From Davidsoniella eucalypti (Eukaryota; Ascomycota; Sordariomycetes; Microascales; Ceratocystidaceae): a stretch of 64,000 nt of DNA. Shown piece after piece: positions 47,701 to 60,495 of the stretch. Under the pieces are notes generated by a model, which ran no database searches, was not told where the DNA came from, and saw only the letters and a program-made list of their open reading frames with translations. The translations under genes were made by a program, and so were the position numbers. The DNA lies in assembly GCA_004009845.1 (NCBI GenBank), contig RMBW01000066.1, forward strand, positions 1 to 64,000, written 5' to 3'. Each line of letters begins with the position of its first letter. The first letter of the stretch is position 1.

Positions 47701-49656
47701 ACAAGCAGCTTACACACCGCCCAACGTGACTCTGTACCACAACCCCGTGTTCCGGCCTCACTGACTACCGCTTCTGTTTCTGGAAAGCTGAGCCCCGCGT
47801 CGTCTATTAAGAGCGGCTCGACGTACTTGGAAACCCGGAGAAGAAAGAGCTCTGTGTCGAGCCTCACCACCATTGGAATTGGCATGTCGGAGCGTCATCG
47901 CCAAGAATGGGCAGCCAATGCTAGTGTTGCTAAGAAGCCAGTTATGCCGGAAACCGGAGATCGTTATGCCAACAGTCACATCCAAAAGCTCAAGCCTCGA
48001 CAACCACCTCCATACTCCACCAACAAGTCACCTGTTACCGAACTGTGGGCTCCTGAGATGGACAAGGACGATATAGTTGCTGATGAGGAGATGCGCAAGA
48101 TGGGCTTGCGTCGCAAGGAGACCGAAGTTGCTGCTCGTACGCTTGACCAACTGCGTAAGAGAGCCACCGCTAAAGAACGTGTTAGCCCTCAAGATGCTAT
48201 CCGCATTGCCAGACTCAACAGTTACGAACACGGCGAAATCATGGATTATAGTGATATCTACTTCTGTGGTACTCAGAATGCGCAAAAAGTACTTGGAGAT
48301 GTGCACGGAAACAAGCCCAACTTTGGCTACGACGATGAACGTGGTGACTATGCTATTATCACTGGTGATCACCTTGCTTACCGTTACGAGATTATCGATA
48401 TTCTCGGCAAGGGTAGTTTTGGTCAGGTTGTACGCTGCATCGACCACCGCTTAGGTGTGCTCGTAGCTATTAAGATCATTCGTAATAAGAAGCGTTTCCA
48501 CCAACAAGCTATTGTGGAAGTCAACATCCTCAAGAAGCTTCGTGAGTGGGATCCTAACAACCATCATAGCATGGTCAATTTCACCGACAACTTCTATTTC
48601 CGCGGCCATCTTTGTATCTCGACCGAACTACTCGACATGAATTTGTACGAGTTCATCAAGGCCAACAACTTCCGTGGCTTCTCCCTACGTATCATTCGTC
48701 GTTTCACTAAGCAAATCCTGTCGTCACTCAACCTGCTCAAGCACCGCCGTGTCATTCACTGTGATTTGAAACCCGAGAACATCCTGATCCGCCACCCACT
48801 CTATAGCGAGATCAAGGTTATCGATTTCGGTTCCAGTTGCTTCGAGAATGAGAAGATTTACACTTACATCCAGTCTCGTTTCTACCGGTCTCCGGAAGTC
48901 ATTCTCGGTATGACCTACGGCCTTCCCATCGACATGTGGTCGGTTGGCTGTATCTTGGCTGAGCTTTTCACCGGTGTGCCGATTTTCCCCGGTGAGAACG
49001 AGCAGGAGCAACTGGCTTGTATCATGGAGGTGTTTGGTCCTCCTGAGAAGCACCTTATTGAGAAGAGTACCCGTAAGAAGCTCTTCTTCGACTCAATGGG
49101 CAAGCCCCGCTTGACAGTCTCTTCCAAGGGCCGTCGTCGCCGTCCCTCCTCCAAGACTCTGCAACAGGCTCTTAAATGTGATGATGACGCGTTTATTGAC
49201 TTCATTTCCCGCTGTCTCCGCTGGGATCCTGACCGTCGTATGCGTCCTGAAGAAGCTATTCGCCATGAATTCATCACTGGACAGAAGATGGCTCGTGTCG
49301 CCACGCGTGAGATGTCTCCCATGAAGCGGACGAACACTGCTTCATCATCACGACCTCTCCCCGAGCCTCCGGCCACGACGCGACGGGCACGTGATGTCTC
49401 GGCGTCTGGTGCTGGAACTAGCCCGTCAAAACCCACCGGTAATAGTTATGCCCCCGTTAGAAGGGGTTCTAATGCTGGATATACCGGGACCGGTAGTACA
49501 GTCGGTGGTGGATCTGGTCCGGCTAAGCGTGTTAGTGCTGGTGTAGCTAGTCTTGCTGGAAATAGTAGCCTGCCTCGTGCCTCAAATCGTAGTGCAAGTG
49601 GCAAGTTCCAGGATATGACATCTAATGTTTCAGCTACTACTGCTAGTAGACGATAA
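44786..49656 (+). CDS. Pom1-like DYRK-family protein kinase
   Basis: The large second exon (45231-49656) carries nearly everything. I add a short first exon, 44786-44853 (starting MFRDPAKHLAG), because its GTTAGT donor and the TAG acceptor at 45230 join in phase (CG|G), and the frame upstream of the first exon-2 ATG (45316) reads as protein (GFSNASLSSVSTSTALPPSR). This gives 1497 aa. The first 1000 residues are Ser/Pro/Thr-rich and disordered with many basic-Ser sites. The kinase domain spans about 1073-1370: GKGSFGQVVR glycine loop, VAIKIIRNK with the ATP-binding Lys, HCDLKPEN (1199-1206), IDFGSSCFE, and YTYIQSRFYRSPE with the DYRK autophosphorylation pair Y1233/Y1235. The best match is fission yeast Pom1, which forms cell-end gradients that inhibit Cdr2 and position division. 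A basic, Ser-rich tail follows. The 377-base first intron may hide another exon. Confidence 0.92.
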
Positions 49657-52080
49657 ATAACGCGGTTTCTTTTTTCCTCTCCTCTTTTTTGTTTCCTGTT
49701 TTAAATACTTCGATTACATCTGTAGGTGTATCTCGTTGTAGAGCCCGTACGATCCCATGATGTCTAGCCGTAACATTTTTCAAATATTCACTTGAAATCT
49801 CTCCATTCTATGGTATTTCCCTCCATCTCCATCGCCCCTTTCATTTTTTTATTTTTAACTCTCACCGTTCTCATACCCTGATTTTATTTGAATTACTCTA
49901 TCTTACCTACTATTTAGATTATACCACGCGCGATACCTTTTTTTTCGTTGGCATATTTCTCTTTTTTTTCTTGCTCTCTCTATTTTCTTGTTTTTCACAT
50001 TTTTGCTCACTTTCATATTTTTTACTCTTTTTTCTACTTGATGAATGCGTTTTATACGATATGGAATAAGACCTAGACACGCTTTTGGCGCATGCACTGC
50101 TTGCTTCGTTTTGCTAGTTGTTTCTTCTATTTCCCTTCCTTCCTCCCTGTCATATTCTTTTCTTCATATCTTATTTCTTGGGGGTTTTCTTACTTATTAT
50201 TACTACTTATCTTTCCACTATTGCTCTAAGCTATGTTTATGTTAGCATTATTTTTCTTTTATCTATTCTATTGCCATACATGGTTTTTGTTTCGTTGGAT
50301 GGATTTTTTCTGAGCCAGATATTCTTTTTTTGTTGTTCGCTCTTCCCTCCTCCCACACACACACTTTGCTTGTTACTTTGTTTTTTTTTCTGGTTTTTTT
50401 TCTGTGGATGGCGTTTGATCTGTCTCTACTTTTTATTATTTTCTTTTTTACTCATACTGTCTTATCAATTTTTTATTATTTTATACTTTACACTTTTGAT
50501 CTTTTCTTGATCAAACGGAGGGCATAATGAGCAGGGCATACAAAAAAAAATTACACACAAAATGAAAGAAAAGAGATATATAGAGTTGACATAAAACATT
50601 TTTTCTTGTGTTTCTTTTACTTTTATGAAGGATGTCTTTGTTCCTGGTTTAATTTTTTTTAAATTCGACATTCGCTCGTTAGGCATATCAAACTGAATTT
50701 CTTCATCTTGTGTCACTATTCCTAATTCTCGTATTAATTATATTGGTTCATGTCGACTCGCTTTTTTTCCTATTTAATTAGACTAACTATCTAGAGTATT
50801 CTCAAATTGTCCTTTGCATCATAACAACGTGTATTTTTGATCCGATATTTTTTTGCACTTCTTTGTTAGCTCGTATATTATAGAACTCTATAATAAAAGG
50901 AGAAGTAAATACTCGATATCTATCACTTTGTCAAATCATCTATTATCCATCTGTCTCCCCGTTGTTTTTAGTTCTTGGTGTATCTTATGTGCTACATTCT
51001 TGCTTTGCCGTCTAACTATATCTGTTTTAATGATAACTGTTTGTATCTTTGGCACATTTGATGCTCAGTATATTCGAAACTCGAGATCAATGTGATTTTG
51101 GGTTAGAGAACTCTTACTTGACATACAGTCTCTTTCTGATATATACATGTTAGATGTCCAAGTTCGATTTGCTTCCGAATGCCGGTCGAATATTTTGGTC
51201 TTTCCTCAGATGACTAGAATTAACCCTGACTTTCAAGTCTACAAAAATAACAATCACACCGGTATTTTCCATCCCAAGATATCAGACAAACTTATTAACT
51301 ATTGATTTAACTATCTGGAAAGACATCACATATCGTGACCCAGTAATCAAATGTTACAATTTCATATGATCCCTTAAGATATAGACGACACATGATGTGA
51401 CTTTGAACTTTACTTTGTATAGTTACAGCAATATTATATAAACTATGACAGATTGACGACTAAACAAAACATAAATACGTCCCATTTGGAAGTATTTGTT
51501 GATCCTTTCAGCTTTTCTTGTATAGATTACACAATTAGACTGATATATCATGAAGCTCATCAAAATGTCGAATAAATACATGAATCCAAGAGTATCTATA
51601 GTACTCGAGTAAATTGTCATGTAAGCAAGGGTTGTAAAGCTTCTTAATTAAAAGGCTTTATATTACCTGTGTATTACGACAACAGTATATTAGTCACTCT
51701 TAGAAAACAAAGGTTGGCATCCTACAAATATCCGTGAACAAAAAAGTAACGATATAAATAAAAAGATATGCTAGAAATGGAATGTAAACCCGGTTGACTA
51801 ACGTAGTATCAAACACCAAAAGAAACCGATATAAAACCAACCCCAAAAATACTAAAAATACAAGAGTCATAGGAAGGAAACTAACGATAAAAGGACATGC
51901 TGATATACATATTGGGCGAATAAACCAAAGCTCCCAAATGCGAAGTTATCCAATAGTCCTAACCAGCTGGTGGGAGCTTGACGATTAGGATAACATACTC
52001 GAGATCCCATCTGTACCACTTGACAAAATCGAGATACGCCCTAGGAATTGTAGGCGCCGTAACGGAGTTTGTTACTACAC
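49657..52080. other. T-rich downstream region, no gene
   Basis: From about 49660 to 50530 the plus strand is strongly T-rich with few A runs, which is a striking strand bias and probably 3' UTR plus flank of the kinase gene. Frames in it code for Phe/Leu/Ser-rich strings and are an effect of composition. From 50530 to 52080 the DNA is ordinary AT-rich with nothing recognised. Confidence 0.55.
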
Positions 52081-54993
52081 TCAACGAAAATATGCTTTTT
52101 GATGCTTGAAATCAGCTCCTTTCTCAATCAAGAGCTTAGTGATCTCAACATGACCTTCTGAGCAAGAACATTTGAGAGCAGTTGAACCACGAGAAGTCGC
52201 ATGATCGATATTAGCTCCTTTGTCAATCAAGAGCTTAGTGATATCAAAATGACCACGCGAGCAAGATGCAATGAGAGCAGTTGAACCATCAGAAGTCTCA
52301 TGATTGACATCAGCTCCTTTGTTAATCAAGAGCTTAGTGATATCAAGATGACCTCCTGAGCAAGACCATCTAAGAGCAGTCCAACCACGAGAAGTCTCAT
52401 GATCGATATCAGCAATCCCCCCAATCAATAGTCTGGCATATGCATCCCGAAGGTTGGAGAGGATAGGAATCCCACAAATATGGACAATCCAATTGTCTAC
52501 GACATATCCCCAGAATACTAGATCTTGAGTGCCACTGTCTTCGTATGCGGCAGACTTCATCACATCTTGTACTTCTGGCAGGTAGATATATTTGTAGCAG
52601 ATACGGGACAAAATGACGTCGGTTTCCGAGGGAGTACAAGAAATTGGTTGCCCATATAGCTGAGATGTCTCTAACAAGAACTCCTTGGCTGTTTGGTGTA
52701 TCAGATAAACTGTAGACTGCTTGACATAGACAAAAAGCCCAGATAAGTCACGTAGCCATTCCTCGACGTGACTACTATCAGCAGTAGCATCTTGAATGGA
52801 AGAAGAATCGTGTAGCATCAAATGCATTGCAACTCTTATCTCGGCAACTGTCAGTGGACGTCGTGCACCAACCACAATCTGTAGCATCAGAATGGAATGA
52901 TGTACATTGGTCGGCCCAATCCGCTGTAGGATGCTTGTGTAAGCTTCATTGATAGTAGTAGGGACTGGAGCGATGTTGTTAGGTTGAAAATGCAAACTCT
53001 TGGACAGCAACTGGATTTCTTGTATCACAAGGTTGAGCAATAGATATGTACGATTTTCCATACAAAGGAGCTTTTCTTCGATCTTAACACGTTGATTTTT
53101 TAATATGTTGAGCTCTCTAATGCGGGATCTGGCGTATAGATCGATCTCAGCGCGGATTAGATCATCCTCTTCGTCCATAGAGAGTTTGATGTTGGGAAAG
53201 TCGTAGATAGTGGGATGGAAACTGTCGTATATATCCCAATACGGACGACTAGTGATCAAAATCTTCAACCAGGGTAAGCGTCGGGAGAGTGTGGTCTTCT
53301 TGAACCACCCAGTGACTAAATGAATCAATGTAGATTGACCTTCATGTTCACACTCATCCAAGGCATCGATAACAATGAATGTGTCAGTGAAACTTTCATC
53401 ATCAACAGCTGCAAGTAGGATCTGCCAGAGGCTCATCACTTCGTTCTGAAGTTTAAGTCCGTTCTCTCTCCAAGTGGTCAATGCGTGTTTCCGTAGGCTA
53501 GGTTGGTGGTAGAAAAGCTGGTATATGATAGAGCAAAGAGCTGTGGCAAGACTATTTTGTTGTTCGTTATCTTTAAAGAAAAAGTAGCAAATAGATGGTG
53601 AAGAACCCGAGGAAGTTGGAGCTATAGCCAATTTTTTGTCGATGAGAAACCTGCTCAAAACTGACTTCCCGCACCCTGGATCAGCCGAGATCCAAAGGAG
53701 TTCGTTGCTCGTGCGGTTGAGCCAGCTGGCGAACTTGTGATTGTGAAGAACCCAGAGACATGTCCCTTCTACAGCCTTTGGGTTTATGTCTTTATGTTGC
53801 TGATAAGGAATGATTTTCAAGTCTTGATGACATTTCGATAGTTCGCTTTCCAGTGGAAGGTCAACATTTCGGTTGTGTATATTTTCGTTGTGGTCTATCA
53901 CTTGATTCGCGCTGTTGACTATGATGTCATCCAGCTCTTCTATAATAACCAACATGTTAATATTTTGAATCTAGTAAAAGTGGTGTTGTTGGATAAAGAT
54001 TAGATCAAACTTACTGATAACCTGTGAGGCAAGTATCATGGTACCAAGATTGCTCTTGGGCACATAGCCTAGGATCTCCTTGGCATAGGCAGCAGCTGAC
54101 AGAGACGCAAAACCATGCCACTTATCCTGTTTATGGCTATCCGCATAGTTTGAGATTCCACGGATAACGAGGCATGGCAACTGTTGAAATATACCAGTAG
54201 CCTCCATTTCCACACATATAGCCCCAATTTCCTGTTGCAACTTGTCGCGACGGATTGCATCTCGCATCACAGAGTTTCCAGAGGCAATTATTCCATAATG
54301 TACATGTGGATAGTCGTCTTCACGTGTTGGTCTCTGCAACTCCCATTCTTGAGGACAAGAGTCACAGCTTGGAGAATTGGATTGATGGTCATGCTCTGAA
54401 GCGAATAGTCGATCACTTTGAAAGTCGGGCTTTCTAAAATTCCGCTTAGTCTTAGCATTATGTGATAGTGCTGTATCTATATATGTCGGAAACTTGGGGT
54501 CAGCAATACACATGTCGGCTTCGAAGTTATTAACTGCACTCCGTAATACATTTGGGGGGGCATTCAGCTGGCCTTGTCGTAGAAACAGCCCGTCACGTAG
54601 TAGTTTGCCAACATCATATTGAACAACACCACTAGATGTACCAATAGGTACACCAACCACGATATCGCCGAGTCGAATATCACAATCCCCAGAGGGAATT
54701 CCAGCTCCGGTTCCTACCAAAAGTGTGAGTCTTAGAGATGTAGGAAAGTCTTGTATCATGCCTTGAGAAACAGCGGCCGCCCAAGTTTGACCAGTTGATG
54801 CTGGGCAAGTCAAGGCAACATTATGGTCTCCAATACGTCCAAAAGTATAGATGTTTGAACTTGTGGGGGTATGGGTTTTGGGAGGTTTGAAGTGTTCATC
54901 AAACATAAGTTTTGCAGCAGCTAACTCCGGAGGCGAGGCACATATCCAGCCAATCTCATAGGTGTCTTTTTCTGGGCACAATAGAGTCGTCAT
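52081..54993 (-). CDS. NLR-like protein: PNP/UDP phosphorylase domain, NACHT ATPase, ankyrin repeats
   Basis: The exons are 54993-54015 and 53939-52081. The 75-base intron (GTAAGT donor, TTAAC branch, TAG acceptor) joins in phase at Lys327, giving 945 aa. The ATG at 54993 was chosen because YEIGWICASPPELAAA follows within 20 residues, as in related fungal proteins. Residues 10-310 form a nucleoside-phosphorylase-like domain (GTGAGIP, RLGDIVVGVP, VEMEATG at 261-267). A NACHT NTPase follows, with Walker A ADPGCGKS (412-419), Walker B FIVIDALDEC (514-523), ITSRPYW and a winged-helix-like LIHQTAKEFLL. The C-terminus (from about 826) is 3-3.5 ankyrin repeats. Fungal NLRs of this plan act in non-self recognition, and PNP domains of this type act as ATP or nucleoside nucleosidases in some bacterial immune proteins. 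Oddity: RGISNYADSHK has Asn282 where I expect the catalytic Asp. The protein ends soon after the last repeat, so the array may be shortened. Confidence 0.9.
52111..52407 (-). repeat. Three tandem 99-bp ankyrin-coding repeats
   Basis: Period 99 bases exactly, seen as the recurring GAGCTTAGTGAT at 52132, 52231 and 52330. By hand count copies 2 and 3 differ at about 18 of 99 positions. Each unit codes one 33-residue ankyrin repeat (pattern HxTSxGxTALxxSCSxGHxxI, then TKLLIxKGA). Confidence 0.85.
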
Positions 54994-57900
54994 AGTGAAA
55001 GCTATTGTAAGTAGCAATGATCGAATAGTGGCTATCGTTGGAGGTACGAGATAAAGAGGTATTAGATAGTAAAGAAGATGAATGTGAGCGATCAAATGAA
55101 GAAGGGTCCAGATGCATAGAAAGAATCTATATTGTATTGGGCTATGTTTATATTTTTGTTCTCAGATTGGAAAGTGCATATCTAGTCCGTTCAGCTTAAT
55201 GTTGGATTTGGTGCCTAATGTTTACCCAGTCTATAAGGTTGGGCAACAATTGTCATTCTTAATTTACAATACGACATCAACTACCCAATTCTTAATTCTA
55301 TCTATGTACCATACATCCAAAATAAAAATAAAATAAAAAAGATTCACTGGCATGTGGTACCAATAGAATTTTGTTGGCAGATCATCTAGAAAGACCATAT
55401 AGAACTTACAAAAGGGTTAGGCTTCACTAATATATCCGATATACAGCTCTGTCAACTCATTATGATGCCATCATCTAAGGTGGAATTCCCTGACCATGTG
55501 TGTAAGCATTGATTGATAAGCAGTCTATAAATGACGTTGAAAGGGGCAGAGAAAATGGGGTTTGTAACGAGCAAAATCCCTTTGTGTGGACCTGTCAGCA
55601 CCTCAAAAGAATACAACGCAAACGCCATAGGCTACTTTTATTAATTAGCAAAGGATAGATAGAGAGACAGAGAAGGAAGAGATATGACGAAAAAGAGAGA
55701 GAGATACCGGGCTGATAGAGGAGGGTTGGGCTAATATATCTATCCGATAGTCTCTCCATAATGAGAGAATGGGGGTGCATGTGGTGTATATAGGCCGTTG
55801 GTATATAGACTAGATCTTACGGTAAAAGTCTAGATTTGTGTATCATGTTATATAGAAGCGAGCGATTCTATTATATATTAATCACAATGATTACGTTATA
55901 TGGAAAACGATAGGGGGTCGTCCATCATGAGCATAATCTTTATTTGATACAGTGACAACCCCATTGTATTGACTAGAGGTGACACCATGTTTGTTTGTAT
56001 TGTCTTTTCTACGTGCATATCTATGTCTGGATTATGGGGAGAGATGGGGTGTCATGGCTTTCTTGTTCCTCACTGGCTACAGAGAGACCGAAAGACATCA
56101 TTCTCATCTGGCAGTCCCATGTATGGTATATGGAAGGTACATGCAGAACTCCCTGTTCAATGGAAAGATCCAGGACAATGGATGGAATATGCAAAAAGAG
56201 GAGTGGGTTATATTCTCGATACATAACTGCAAGGAGGTACAGAACGTACAATACATATACATATGTTACATGGTTATATCTTGCAGTTATATAAGGAGGC
56301 CTACAACTAGGGCCACTCGAGTGTGATGACTAGCAATGATTAGTATGGTTAGATCTTCGCTGTAATATCAATACGAGTATCAGTTTCCGTGATATGTGTG
56401 TTCGAGCTGAGATATTCCCTTCATAGTTACTCGATGAGGAAGCTTTAGGAAAGTACAATACATATCTAGACTAGAGTCGGGTATGACAATAGTAGGCACA
56501 GAAAGGCACATCAAACAGGAACCTGGGAGGCCACTAATGGGTAAGATTGGGGTTAGTCTTTCTTCTTCATGGTATGTAGCCACCCTAGGGTGATATATGT
56601 GATTGGCTATCGCGATATGTTATGTTGAACGGTGCTTAATATAAGTCCACGATGCAGGGGCAAGGCATAGAACTGAACATCGATCATGCAAAAATTGAAG
56701 ACATATTCTCTCACGTCTGGACATGATGCAGCATGGCAGTTTTATGCTGGGTCACTTGGTGACCTCATCAGCAACACGACATTGAAAAGAGGGTGTCCCT
56801 TCGGTCATCATAGGAATGGTGTGTTGTAGGGAAAAACGTCATAAGTCTTGTTGTGTTGAAACTTCTACGTGGGTAGCACGGACTACTTTGACAAAGCGGA
56901 TGTTAGATGGATGGACGACTTATGATTACGTGGGAGTCTACCCGGAGAAAGCAGAAATAGAATAATAGAGCTCGGGGACAACGAAAATGGTATGATGGCC
57001 GCGACACCAGGGTCCTCTGTGTCTGTGGCACTGGCATATTACCAAGGCCCGCGAAGGAAGTAGCCGAAGTGTAGGAGACATGAGTACATAGATATCTCTT
57101 AGCATGTGGAAACAACCAAGAGGGGTGTAGTGCTAATAGAAATAGCTTCCGATGATCAACAGAATCTACAACAAGGTTAAAAGGATTACTAGAGTTAGCA
57201 ACATTTTGATACTACGGCGCTTGATACTACGGCGCATGACACTGCAAGAATGGCATAAGAGCCATGTGACAAGAGGGTGTGTTCCAGTGATGCAAGAACA
57301 TGAACAGAGAGTCTAGAACGCATTTGATATCGGAGAAGGCGGTATCAAGTGCGGGAGGGAAGTTGTAAGACCTGGAAAAAGATAGTGAAAAGTTTGAAGG
57401 GGGTGTGGATGTCTATAAAGACAAGCCCGCCCTAGGAGCTGCCCATGACATTCTTTTTAAGGAATCCAAAGCCGAGACTAAAGAGAATCTTGGGTGTGGG
57501 ACATTATGTACAGTCATATAGCAAGCTTGTTATCTTTGTGTCTTGAGTTTTAAGCCAAGAAATCTTTGCTGTGTCGTAGTGATATCCCACCGTCAGCGAG
57601 TCACAGATAAGAGGCGTATACATCCAGGCCGAGACTACTTATTTTCAGCGCGGAGGGTTTTGGATAGAACCAATGGGACATCGCTTCGTCTGTATGTCGT
57701 CGGAGGGCTCCCATTAGTTGGTTAAAGTACATTAGTGTAAGCAGAGCCGTTGATAAAAGTAGTAATAGCGATATTATATACCGGGGTGATACCAAGGCTG
57801 ATATAACCCTACAGCAGGTAGTATTGGCAGTATTTCGACGGCTTTAGGCAACGGAGGTTGATTTTTCGTCTTTTCATCTTTTTTTATGCGCCATGTTACT

Positions 57901-59470
57901 CTAGTTCCGGGGGGGAGCAAGACCGGGCCGGCGGAAAGATAAACCCGAAATTAAATGTCTTGATTTTTTCTCCCGTATGTTTCCTTTGACTTCCACTGCG
58001 TGGCAGAACATGTACGTTGACGAAGGTCTCGGTAAGGCTCGTGCTCATTGCTGTGTAGTCATGTAGGCTCTCGCCTCGTTTGAGAAGCACGAGGATGCTG
58101 CTTTTGGATGGGGTGTGAAGATGAAAAGATGGAGGAGGGGTCTAGTAAAAGAGCTTAGACCATCTCTTAAGCGCGGATGGACTAGGGCAGAAGGCAGGAA
58201 GAGGAAGAGGAAATGGGAAGAAAGGAGGAAGCAGAGAAATCCGGAAAGCAAAGAGAGAAATGTGACTCTATCGTCTTGTCATAGGACAGGCTTTCGACGC
58301 CGCACCGACTGGCAGTTGGAGATCGTCAAGATTATCGACATATCAACAGGAGAAGAAAATATATCAGCAGATACAAGTTGACTGACAAGATATCTTCATG
58401 ATGGCAGCGACCCTAGTATTTCCAACTAGATTTAAAAATAGCTGTACATACATATCTCATGTTTTGGCAGTGATATCGATCAACATAGAATCAAAAATAC
58501 AGAATATTAAAACAAAAACATATTCCGTTTTCTTGTTTTCAAAACAGCACCCAGAATTAGCAATCAATATTATGGAAAACCAACTAAGGAGAAAAACGAA
58601 GGCCACAATAAATCTAGGTTGAAAAATAAACGCTGACTAGCCTAAAAACCGAAAAAAAAGTGAAACTAACAAAAGAAAAACGCCATAACTAACTATAGTT
58701 AATTTATTATCTTTTTACTACTATCTCCTTCTCTCATCTTATTTTTCTTGCTAAAACACAACAGCTCTGACAGTACAGATTTGGTCAATTTACAAGGTAA
58801 GCTTCATTCAATCATTTGATATGGCATGGCGAGCTTTGTGCTAAAAGAGGCTAACTTGCTCATGTAAGCCTTGGGGCCCAAACAAGAAGATACAGGCCAT
58901 CGATTGTTTACACTAGTGAGCACAGGTGGCGAGGACTAGGCCTAATCAGGCAGTATAACCAGTTGTTTACGACAACAATTGCCGGGCTAATGCACAGGCC
59001 ACTTGTAACACATATATTTGGTCTTTGATTAAGGAAAACTCCAGCACGGCACGGCAAGGCGCGAGTCAATGGCGAATAACGATGACATCAAGGCACGGGA
59101 TCTGAGGGTTATTTCTCACTACATGTGTATAGCAATATGTGAAATGATGCGGACTCCCAGGGGGCTACCTCTATAACATACATCATGCATCGTCATCATC
59201 ATCATCATCATTATTTCCATTGTAACGAAGGCAATGTTACAATTTCAAGTCTTTGTGAGTAGGCTGTGAGCCATCTACGAGAGAAGTACAAGTGAGATTG
59301 GGTATGGAACTTCGAGTATAAAGATCATGGCCTGCCCGCTAGGTCAAAGAAAGAAAGAATTTAAGATAACCACTCACATCTCATCACTTTTACTTCCACA
59401 GCAACTACAAAAACTCACTCAACTTCTATACAATCTATCCACTCTCCTCAAACACACCATAGCCGCCATC
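54994..59470. other. Large gene-free region upstream of NLR and CsbD-like genes
   Basis: About 4.5 kb with no supported gene. Around 55970-56330 all three plus frames are open for 85-115 codons, but none has a recognisable domain. A 15-base tandem duplication (TTGATACTACGGCGC) lies at 57206-57235. An ATC/CAT triplet run lies at about 59185-59212, and an AGGGGG stress-element-like motif at 59159-59164, upstream of the CsbD-like gene. Confidence 0.5.
59317..59323 (+). promoter_or_regulatory. TATA box candidate of the CsbD-like gene
   Basis: TATAAAG lies about 150 bases before the ATG, followed by an A/C-rich leader. Confidence 0.5.
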
Positions 59471-60108
59471 ATGTCTGCCCCCAACGATACTTCCACTTCC
59501 ACCTCCAACAACTCTACCCTCAAGTCCTACATCGACTCTGCAGCCGGCGCCGTCCAGCACGGCATCGGCACCGTGACCGGCAGCGCCAGCCAGCAAGCCA
59601 AGGGCGACGCTAAGCGTGCGGCCGCTGCGGCCCAGCACGATCGTTCGCACGCCGCCGTCAAAGGTCCCGGCTTCACGGCCACCGAGAATGCCTCTGTGTG
59701 TGACAACGCCGACCGCCGTGACGGCAAATGGAATCAGACCGTCGGCTCAGCCAAGGAGACCGTCGGAGGCGTCATCGGAAGCGAGGTAAGCATCTATTCC
59801 TACTGAAACACACGACATCAAGACAAGGCCGCTGACATAGCTTTTCTATACAGAACATCCGTGAGCATGGCCGTGAACAGAACTACAATGGCCAGGCTCA
59901 GCAGACTCGTGGCGAAGGCGCTGATCTCACTACCGGAGCTGGCGAACGTATCAAGGGAACCGTTGGTGCGGCAACTTCGGGCCTGGCCGGCAATAGACTG
60001 GAACAGGAACGCTACAACGAGGTACACGATGAAGGCAAGGCTAGACAGCGCGGCGCTGATCACGATATAGAGCGTCGGATCGAAGCTCAGTCTAGCAACA
60101 ACTACTAA
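59471..60108 (+). CDS. CsbD-type small stress protein (fungal Hmp1-like)
   Basis: The exons are 59471-59785 and 59854-60108. The 68-base intron (GTAAGC donor, CAG acceptor) falls between codons (GSE|NIREHG), giving 189 aa. The sequence is Ala/Gly/Gln-rich with no cysteine beyond one (VCDNADRRD) and no signal peptide or membrane helix. Repeated amphipathic units centre on GxVQHGIGTVTGSASQQAKG, KWNQTVGSAKETVGGVIGSE and AGERIKGTVGAATSGLAGN, the CsbD pattern. In fungi this family includes Hmp1, reported to bind mismatched or cruciform DNA, and members are abundant, disordered proteins made under stress or in resting cells. Both the TATA box and an AGGGGG motif upstream fit inducible, high-level expression. 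The start was chosen because the ATG (CATCATG) follows a clean leader and upstream in-frame residues lack the family's composition. Confidence 0.85.
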
Positions 60109-60495
60109 GCAACCATCTTTCTACGATCATCGTAGTCAGCACCGAGGGCTATAGTACCGAATCTAAAATATATTAAATATTAAATTGTTGAATATTAAAT
60201 CTAGTTAACATTGAAGCACAAACTTCGCTAAAACTATGCTTGGCAAGATGAATAATTGTTGAATATCTGACCAACCGTATGCTATAGAGATTAAAATGTG
60301 ATGGTAATCAGAACATAATATAGCAAAATCCTTAGCGCACTTGAGCCCGACAGCCTTTGATTATCTTAATGAAGTAAACTCTAACCCGCAGTATTAGGGT
60401 TCAAGCCCGTTCTTTCCATCGTGACAATGCCAAATCCCGTAGCTGTGTTTTCAATGGCAACTCTTTCCTTCGATCTTTCCTCAGCATCTACTCCT
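60109..60495. other. Intergenic region between convergent genes
   Basis: AT-rich 3' flanks of the CsbD-like gene (+) and the GMC oxidoreductase gene (-), including ATTAAAT repeats at about 60170-60200. No gene is seen. Confidence 0.6.

Noticed and set aside
52111..52407. CRISPR-like periodic repeats
   Set aside because: The 99-bp period codes ankyrin repeats in frame with the NLR and has no spacer structure; the organism is a eukaryote.
55969..56326. Three overlapping plus-strand frames of 85-115 codons
   Set aside because: All three frames are open at once and none has a domain; this reflects low stop density, not a gene.
60385..60420. B-box-like GGGTTCAAGCCC
   Set aside because: No A box or cloverleaf upstream, and the T stem pairs over only about three bases.
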